A DNA stretch of 20,099 nt, from assembly GCA_018660305.1 (NCBI GenBank), contig JABJKO010000105.1:1-20099 (forward strand). Reading direction: 5' to 3'. Below are positions 15,227 to 20,099 of the stretch, piece by piece (the stretch's first letter is position 1; each line of letters begins with the position of its first letter). The translations under genes were made by a program, and so were the position numbers. A model generated the notes under the pieces. The model did no database searches, was not told where the DNA came from, and saw only the letters and a program-made list of their open reading frames with translations. Source of the stretch: Rhodospirillaceae bacterium (GTDB taxonomy: Bacteria; Pseudomonadota; Alphaproteobacteria; MPNO01; UBA2964).

Positions 15227-15279
15227 CCCGGACCCTTCCCACGGAAACCTCCGCGGGACCCACGCCAACCACACCCTTA

Positions 15280-15307
15280 ATAATAAGAGAAAATTTCCGT
15301 TTGTCAT
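15280..15307 (-). promoter_or_regulatory. Candidate promoter for the secreted-protein gene
   Basis: On the minus strand ATGACA (15302-15307), a 16-nt spacer and TATTAT (15280-15285), about 55 nt upstream of the ATG at 15226. It lies in the 211-bp region divergent from the coxL-like gene. No convincing plus-strand promoter for coxL was found in the same region. Confidence 0.42.
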
Positions 15308-15437
15308 CCCGTCCGAACGAAATCGTCCGAAGGCTCCCGCGCCGGAGGCGGGGCTGGAATGCCCATCTGCTCTCGTCCATACTACGGAAATTCAGGTGCG
15401 CCAGAACGCCGGACGCCAATGAACAGGGGGATTTCCG

Positions 15438-17774
15438 ATGGACGGGAGAATGGGCAGTTCCGTCCGCCGCAAGGAAGATCAGCGGCTGCTGACCGGGCAG
15501 GGTAAGTTCAGCGATGATGCGAGCCGGCCCAATGAGGCCTTTGCCGCCATGGTGCGCTCGCCCCATGCCCATGCGCGTATCAACAATATGGATAAAACAC
15601 GGGCGCTCGCGGCCCCCGGTGTCATCGATGTGCTGACCGGCGCGGATTTTGTCGCCGATGGGCTGAACCGCATTCCCCATGTGGCGAACCATTCCAGCCC
15701 GCCGGACATTGTTTTGACCAACAAGGACGGCTCTCCGGTCTTCGAGCCGGACCAGTTTCCAATGCCAATCGACAGGACGCGCCACGTGGGCGAGGTGGTC
15801 GCCTTTGTCCTTGCCGAAACCAAGGGTCAGGCGCGCGATGCGGCCGAACTCGTTGATATTGATTATGAGCCCCTGCCGGCGGTCACCGACACCTGGCAGG
15901 CGGCCGACGATAACGCGCCGCTGGTCTGGGATGAGACGGCGCGCAATGTGTGTGTCGACGCGGAGGTCGGCGAGCGGCAGGCGGTGGAAGAGGCCTTTGC
16001 GTTCGCCCATCACGTCGCGCATCTGAAAACCACCATCGCGCGGGTCGCCGGTGTCCCCATGGAGCCGCGCTCTGCCTTTGGAATCTACAATGCGGCTGAG
16101 GACAGCTATCTGGTCTATGCCGGCAGCGGCGGCGTGGTGCGGCACAAGCGCGAGATCGCCTCTGTGCTGGGGGTGGAACAGGATCAGGTCCGGGTCATCG
16201 CCGGCGACGTGGGCGGCAATTTCGGTACGCGAAACCCGCTTTATGTGGAAATCCCGCTGGTGGCCTGGGCGTCGAAACGCATTGGCCGGCCGGTCAAATG
16301 GAACGGCGACCGGACGGAAAGTTTCCTCACCGATTGTCAGGCCCGCGATCTGGCGGTGGATGCCGAAATGGCATTCGACAGCGACGGCAACATCCTCGCC
16401 CTGCGGTCCCTCAATATCGGCAATCTCGGCGCCTACACGATTTCCTTCATCCCGGTGACCAAGGGGGTGGAGATCATGAACATCACCTACCGTATTCCCC
16501 GGGTTTTCGTGCGCGCCCAGGCGGTGCACAGCAACACGCCGCCGACCTACCCTTATCGCAGTGCCGGACGTCCCGAAGTCCATTATGTGATGGAGCGGCT
16601 GCTGGACAAGGCGGCCGATGGCATGGGGATGGACCGCATCGAACTGCGCCGCCGCAACATGGTGACCCAGGAGGAGTTCCCCTACGAGAACCGTCTCGGC
16701 CTGACCTACGATTGTGGCGATTTTATCGGCAATATGGACATCGCGCTGCGGATCAGCGATTGGGCCGGGTTTGCCGCCCGGCGAGCCGCATCGGAAGCCC
16801 ATGGCAAGCTGCGCGGCATCGGCGTTTCTAACTACATCGATCTGTCCACCGGCGTGCCCGTCGAGCGCACCGAGATCGACGTGAAGCCCGAGGGCGAAAT
16901 CGAGGTGGTCATGGGCACCGGCGATTCAGGGCAGGGGCACGAAACGTCCTTCGCCCAGGTGGTCTCCGAGGAACTCCAGGCAACCTTCGACTCCATCCAG
17001 GTAATCCAGGGCGACACGCTCCGGGTCAAGGCAGGCGGCGGCACCCATTCGGGGCGCTCCATGCGCATGGGGGCCATGGTCATCTCCCAGGCGGTGGATG
17101 AGATTGTCGACAAGGGAAAAAAGATCGCCTCCGTGGTGCTGGAAGCGGCGGACACCGATATCAGCTACGAAAACGGCCATTTCCGGGTGGCCGGTACCGA
17201 CCGGACCGTCAGCCTGTTCGAAGTGGCGGCGGCAGCGCGGGACCGGGACGATCTGCCGGAGGATTTGAAAGGCCGGCTGGGGGCGGACGCCGAGATCGAG
17301 TTCCGCCGGGCGGTGTTTGGCAATGGAACGCAAGTGGTCGAAGTGGAGATCGATCCCGAGACCGGTGTTACCAGGCTCGACCGCTACACGGCTGTCGACG
17401 ATGTGGGCAACGCCATCAATCCCCTGCTCATTCATGGCCAGACCCATGGCGGTATCGCCCAGGGAGCCGGACAGGCGCTCATGGAGGCCTGCAGCTATGA
17501 TCCGGAGAGCGGACAGATGCGCGCGGCCACCTTCATGGATTACGCCATCCCACGGGCCACCGATTTTCCGTTTTTCAACACCGAGATCACCGAAATACCA
17601 AGCCCCACCAACCGCCTTGGCATCAAGCCCGGCAGTGAAGGCGGCACCGCGCCGGCGCCTGCGGTGATCGCCAACGCGGTGGTCGATGCTTTATCGGAAT
17701 TAGGCGTGAACCACGTAGAATTGCCACTGACCTCTCAACGGGTCTGGCAAGCAATCCAGCAAGCACAGGGATAA
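15438..17774 (+). CDS. CoxL-like molybdenum hydroxylase large subunit (form II-like, variant loop)
   Basis: A 778-residue molybdopterin-cytosine-dinucleotide-binding catalytic subunit of the xanthine oxidase family, near the usual CoxL length of about 800. It opens with the family line MGSSVRRKEDQRLLTGQGKF. The cofactor loop is GDVGGNFGTRNP (about 256-267). The active-site loop is PYRSAGRPE (372-380), unlike AYxCSFR of true CO dehydrogenase and close to form II AYRGAGR. The essential glutamate is Glu734 in PGSEGGTAPAP. A GTGDSGQGHET segment (495-505) binds the pterin. The ATG at 15438 follows AGGGGGA. It sits apart from its coxM/coxS-like partners and is followed 4 nt on by an aminotransferase. 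The substrate is not known and is probably not CO; the coxL symbol is withheld for that reason. Confidence 0.93.
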   Translation: MDGRMGSSVRRKEDQRLLTGQGKFSDDASRPNEAFAAMVRSPHAHARINNMDKTRALAAPGVIDVLTGADFVADGLNRIPHVANHSSPPDIVLTNKDGSPVFEPDQFPMPIDRTRHVGEVVAFVLAETKGQARDAAELVDIDYEPLPAVTDTWQAADDNAPLVWDETARNVCVDAEVGERQAVEEAFAFAHHVAHLKTTIARVAGVPMEPRSAFGIYNAAEDSYLVYAGSGGVVRHKREIASVLGVEQDQVRVIAGDVGGNFGTRNPLYVEIPLVAWASKRIGRPVKWNGDRTESFLTDCQARDLAVDAEMAFDSDGNILALRSLNIGNLGAYTISFIPVTKGVEIMNITYRIPRVFVRAQAVHSNTPPTYPYRSAGRPEVHYVMERLLDKAADGMGMDRIELRRRNMVTQEEFPYENRLGLTYDCGDFIGNMDIALRISDWAGFAARRAASEAHGKLRGIGVSNYIDLSTGVPVERTEIDVKPEGEIEVVMGTGDSGQGHETSFAQVVSEELQATFDSIQVIQGDTLRVKAGGGTHSGRSMRMGAMVISQAVDEIVDKGKKIASVVLEAADTDISYENGHFRVAGTDRTVSLFEVAAAARDRDDLPEDLKGRLGADAEIEFRRAVFGNGTQVVEVEIDPETGVTRLDRYTAVDDVGNAINPLLIHGQTHGGIAQGAGQALMEACSYDPESGQMRAATFMDYAIPRATDFPFFNTEITEIPSPTNRLGIKPGSEGGTAPAPAVIANAVVDALSELGVNHVELPLTSQRVWQAIQQAQG

Positions 17775-17778
17775 AATT

Positions 17779-18744
17779 ATGGCAGAACGAACGGTTTATC
17801 TGAACGGCGAATTTGTTCCCGAGAGCGAGGCCAAGGTTTCCATTTTCGACCGGGGCTTTACCTCCGGCGATGGCATCTATGAGGCGACGCGGACCTTTGG
17901 CCACAAGCTGTTCCGGCTCAAGGAGCATCTCGACCGGCTGTATAATTCGCTGAATTACTGCCGCATCGATTGCGGGGTATCGCCCGACGAAATGGAGAGC
18001 GTCTGCAATGATCTGGTGGAGCGCAATCTGGGACTTATCGGCAAAGACGACGATTATTCCCTGTGGCATGTGATCACCCGCGGCGTTCGCATTCCCGGAA
18101 CACCGACAACATCGGGGCCGACCGTCTCGGTGTTTCTTCAGCCAGTGGATTTCATCCATTACGCGCCGCAATATCTCGAAGGCACCATCCTGGTGACGCC
18201 GGCCACACGGCGCATCCCGCCCCAATGCCTCGACCCCAAGGCCAAGATCACCAACAAGATGAACCACAACCAGGCGCTGTTCGAGGCCCAGCAGGTGGAC
18301 CCCCATGCGGTCCCGCTGATGCTCGATCTCGACGGTAATCTGTCGGAAACCAATGTCACCAACGTGTTTTTCATCACCGATGGCAAGCTGTGCACCCCGT
18401 CGGCGCGGACGGTGCTGGGTGGCATCACCCGCAAGGTGGTGTTCGAACTGGCCGCCAAGCTGGGCATCGAGGTGGTCGAAGGGGATTTCACGCCGTTCGA
18501 TATGTATAATTCCGACGAGGCTTTCCTGAGCGGCACCAGCGGCTCGATCTCGCCGGTGAGTGTGTTGAACGGCAAGAAAATCGGCGAGGGATTACCGGGT
18601 CCGCTGACCCTCAAGCTGATCTGCGCGTGGAACGAGATGGTGGGCTACGACTATGTCGCCCAGGCCATCCGCCATCTCGGCGACAACGAATCCAAGGACC
18701 TCATGGCGGCATGGGAGAAGCGCCTGGCAGAAATGGTCGCTTAG
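17779..18744 (+). CDS. PLP-dependent class IV aminotransferase (IlvE/D-amino acid aminotransferase-like)
   Basis: A 321-residue fold-type IV PLP enzyme. The start NGEFVPESEAKVSIFDRGFT (9-28) and GDGIYEATRTF (30-40) are family hallmarks. The PLP-binding lysine is Lys156, from aligning KITNKMNHNQALFEA (156-170) with the K-x2-N-x3-N-x2-A-x2-EA pattern of D-amino acid aminotransferase. Glu190 in LSETNVTNVFF (188-198) and TPSARTVLGGITR (206-218) complete the site. Transamination of a branched-chain or D-amino acid is likely; lyase activity (ADC lyase type) cannot be excluded. It begins 4 nt after the coxL-like stop with AGGGA inside that gene, so the two are an operon. Part of its sequence is repeated downstream. 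Confidence 0.92.
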   Translation: MAERTVYLNGEFVPESEAKVSIFDRGFTSGDGIYEATRTFGHKLFRLKEHLDRLYNSLNYCRIDCGVSPDEMESVCNDLVERNLGLIGKDDDYSLWHVITRGVRIPGTPTTSGPTVSVFLQPVDFIHYAPQYLEGTILVTPATRRIPPQCLDPKAKITNKMNHNQALFEAQQVDPHAVPLMLDLDGNLSETNVTNVFFITDGKLCTPSARTVLGGITRKVVFELAAKLGIEVVEGDFTPFDMYNSDEAFLSGTSGSISPVSVLNGKKIGEGLPGPLTLKLICAWNEMVGYDYVAQAIRHLGDNESKDLMAAWEKRLAEMVA

Positions 18745-18753
18745 CGCACCGCC

Positions 18754-18814
18754 CTGTCGGAAACCATTCCAACGTGTATTTCATCACCGATGGCAAGCTG
18801 TGCACCCCGTCGGC
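18754..18814 (+). pseudogene. 61-bp degenerate copy of an internal aminotransferase segment
   Basis: Bases 18754-18814 repeat 18340-18404 of the aminotransferase gene. The first 13 bases (CTGTCGGAAACCA) are identical, about 4 bases are then missing, and the last 44 bases match at 43 positions (18771-18814 against 18361-18404; one T-to-A change). The parent encodes LSETNVTNVFFITDGKLCTP; the copy can still read NVYFITDGKLCTPSA in one frame, after a frame break. It lies just after the aminotransferase stop, between it and the convergent metallo-hydrolase gene. The F-to-Y change suggests either a decayed paralogue or an old tandem duplication mostly deleted. Confidence 0.8.
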
Positions 18815-18828
18815 CGGGAATTCGACCC

Positions 18829-19725
18829 CTAAAATTCCATCAGGTCCTCGGCAACGACTACCTCGCCGGAGAAGTGTTTCCTGACCTCCTCGGCCCAGGG
18901 TTCGTAGTCTGCGGTTTCGACGCGCCGCGAGAGATGGGACAGCACCACCTTTCTGACACCGGCCTCCGTCGCCAGCACACCGATGTTTTCCAGATCCATG
19001 TGCCCCATGGTGGCCTGACGCATGATGCCCTCCTGCTCGGCGGTGCTCATTGCCTGCCAGCGACCGTCCTTAATCATCATATTCTTGCGCTCGTCGCAGG
19101 AGGAGGTCTCGGTCACCAAAATGTCGGCGCCCCTGACCAGCGCTGTGACGGCGGCGCTGAAACCGGTATCGCCGGTGAACGCGATCACGCGATCGGGGGT
19201 CTCGAAACGGTAAGAGTACGACTTATAGCGGCCGGCGGCGTCTCCCTGATGGAAGCTGAAGTGGGTGTTCTCTGTCGCGGAAACGCGGATGTTGTCGTCC
19301 TGATAGATCTCCCCGACGCCCACATCGTGGCCGAAGAATACCTTATCCTGCGGGACACTGCGGCCACCGTCGGCAATGCGGATGTCAGCACTGATGCTGC
19401 AATACCGCACCGTGGCATCAACAAGCTCCTTAGTTCGGGGTGGGCCGTAGACGTTGATGGGCTGAGTGCGCTGCCCGTCCCATGCCAGGGACATCAGGGT
19501 CCCGAGGCCGGCAGTATGATCATCGTGGTGGTGGGTGAGGAAAATGATTCCCACCCTGCGCACGTCCGCGCCGGCCCTCGCCATGCGCCGCGCCACACCG
19601 TCGCCGGCGTCCACAACGTAGTAGGTGTCGTTTACGGTAATTAGATGGGACGTCTGCGCACGACCTGGTGTCAATGACGGGCCCGCCGCCGTACCGAGGA
19701 TGATCAGTGACGATGGTGCTTTCAT
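18829..19725 (-). CDS. Metallo-beta-lactamase-fold hydrolase (RNase Z/arylsulfatase-like group)
   Basis: A 298-residue MBL-fold protein. The metal motif HxHxDH is at 65-70 (LTHHHDDHTAGL), with His155 (ENTHFSFH), Asp186 (FTGDTG) and His264 (LSHLSRR) as the other likely ligands, so a two-zinc site appears intact. The start LGTAAGPSLTPGRAQTSHLI resembles the RNase Z/AtsA-type group, but a hydrolase on a small ester or phosphodiester is equally possible. The ATG at 19725 is chosen because GGAGGGGA lies just upstream; an in-frame TTG at 19740 would fall inside that ribosome-binding site. It converges on the aminotransferase gene with 84 bp between stops. A link to the cox-type genes is not evident. 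Confidence 0.9.
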   Translation of the reverse strand: MKAPSSLIILGTAAGPSLTPGRAQTSHLITVNDTYYVVDAGDGVARRMARAGADVRRVGIIFLTHHHDDHTAGLGTLMSLAWDGQRTQPINVYGPPRTKELVDATVRYCSISADIRIADGGRSVPQDKVFFGHDVGVGEIYQDDNIRVSATENTHFSFHQGDAAGRYKSYSYRFETPDRVIAFTGDTGFSAAVTALVRGADILVTETSSCDERKNMMIKDGRWQAMSTAEQEGIMRQATMGHMDLENIGVLATEAGVRKVVLSHLSRRVETADYEPWAEEVRKHFSGEVVVAEDLMEF

Positions 19726-19775
19726 TATGTTCCCCTCCAATGTGTGGATCTCTCGCCGTTCTAGACGCCAGCCAG

Positions 19776-19997
19776 CTAACGGTCACTAACAGACTTACGT
19801 AAACACCACCCGGGATGTCGGCTTTTAGACCCGGGAGCGGAAGTCAGAGCCTTGCCGCAGTTTTCCGGGAATTCCCAGCAGAGGACACCGAGGAACCGGC
19901 GGTAAAACCAGTCCATATCCAGGCTCACGGTCAGGGTGCGCTTCATCAGCGGCAGGCAGATGAAGAAGGCGAGGCCGGAGAACAGCGGGAGCTGCAA
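19776..19997 (-). pseudogene. C-terminal remnant of an MrpD-like antiporter/complex I-type subunit
   Basis: A short minus-strand frame reads LQLPLFSGLAFFICLPLMKR, then TLTVSLDMDWFYRRFLGVL. This resembles the last membrane helix and the LDxDWfYRR tail of MnhD/MrpD-type Na+/H+ antiporter subunits and related proton-conducting subunits, which are about 500 residues long. A TAG (19998-20000) stands directly before LQL, and no homologous sequence continues upstream, so all but the end of the gene is missing. After about residue 45 the match fades. The first codon is TTG without a ribosome-binding site, so this is not an expressed small protein. Confidence 0.55.
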
Positions 19998-20099
19998 CTA
20001 AGGGGCCGTCCACACATGACAGCACGGCCACCTGAGACAATGAATCAACAGTGTTGCGGGTTATTTTTTTAGAACCACGTATAGCGCATGAATAATGCC
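19998..20099. other. Window-edge sequence without a gene
   Basis: About 100 bp with no supported gene. It includes a 6-bp dyad (GGCCGT 20004-20009 / ACGGCC 20024-20029) and, toward the edge, an AT-rich run with seven T residues (20064-20070). What lies beyond the window could change its interpretation. Confidence 0.4.

Noticed and set aside
15069..16802. 577-codon open frame on the minus strand opposite the coxL-like gene
   Set aside because: It is antisense to a well-supported conserved gene, has composition typical of a high-GC shadow frame, shows no motif and no ribosome-binding site.
15438..17774. Calling the enzyme a true aerobic CO dehydrogenase
   Set aside because: The AYxCSFR loop with the copper-binding cysteine is absent; the loop is PYRSAGR.
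18627..18884. 85-codon plus-strand frame running past the aminotransferase stop
   Set aside because: It is a shifted frame of the aminotransferase end fused to the repeated 61-bp fragment, without a ribosome-binding site.
19825..20040. 71-codon minus-strand frame at the right edge
   Set aside because: It is a shifted frame over the MrpD-like remnant and has no motif of its own.

Overview
The window looks like a chromosomal segment of an alphaproteobacterium, roughly 60% G+C by eye. The evidence is a carbon-monoxide-dehydrogenase-like (cox-type) molybdenum hydroxylase locus, a TctC-type receptor remnant, a branched-chain amino acid-type receptor, a FlgC-like flagellar protein and an Mrp antiporter remnant. 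Genus cannot be named from the sequence alone. No rRNA, tRNA, CRISPR array, intact transposase or transcription regulator was seen.

Layout. Positions 1-1512 hold a membrane-anchored alpha/beta hydrolase, then a monocistronic FlgC-like gene with a near-consensus sigma-70 promoter and a strong intrinsic terminator. Positions 1518-2762 hold an MFS transporter on the minus strand. Positions 2763-3623 are a gene-poor, lower-GC scar containing the 5' stub of a TctC-family gene. Positions 3624-11549 are one long minus-strand block, read right to left: coxG-like, coxS-like, coxM-like, coxD-like AAA+ ATPase, coxE-like VWA protein, a two-gene XdhC system, a molybdopterin-binding/MocA-like nucleotidyltransferase fusion, and a crotonase. 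Several of these genes overlap by 4 or 19 nt. Positions 11722-13629 (plus) hold a Panacea/SocA-like protein and an orphan periplasmic binding protein. Positions 13637-15226 (minus) hold a TauD/TfdA dioxygenase and a secreted protein with a PEP-CTERM-like tail. Positions 15438-18744 (plus) hold the molybdenum catalytic subunit (coxL-like) followed 4 nt later by a class IV aminotransferase. A 61-bp degenerate copy of part of the aminotransferase gene lies just after it. Positions 18829-19725 (minus) hold a metallo-beta-lactamase-fold hydrolase, and 19776-19997 a C-terminal scrap of an MrpD-like antiporter subunit.

How the genes work together. The L, M and S proteins should form the L2M2S2 enzyme: molybdenum active site, FAD, and two [2Fe-2S] clusters. 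The MocA-like fusion would make the cytosine dinucleotide form of the cofactor; the XdhC pair and the CoxD/CoxE ATPase-VWA pair would mature and insert the active site; CoxG would tether or couple the enzyme to the membrane. The catalytic subunit does not carry the AYxCSFR loop of true aerobic CO dehydrogenase. It has PYRSAGR, a variant of the form II loop AYRGAGR, so the substrate is unlikely to be CO and is unknown. The large subunit is also separated from its partners by about 3.9 kb and is on the opposite strand. The enoyl-CoA hydratase, aminotransferase, TauD dioxygenase and binding protein suggest uptake and breakdown of an organic nitrogen- or acid-containing compound, but that is inference. 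The most notable points are the variant active-site loop, the displaced coxL, and the gene fragments at both edges of the locus.
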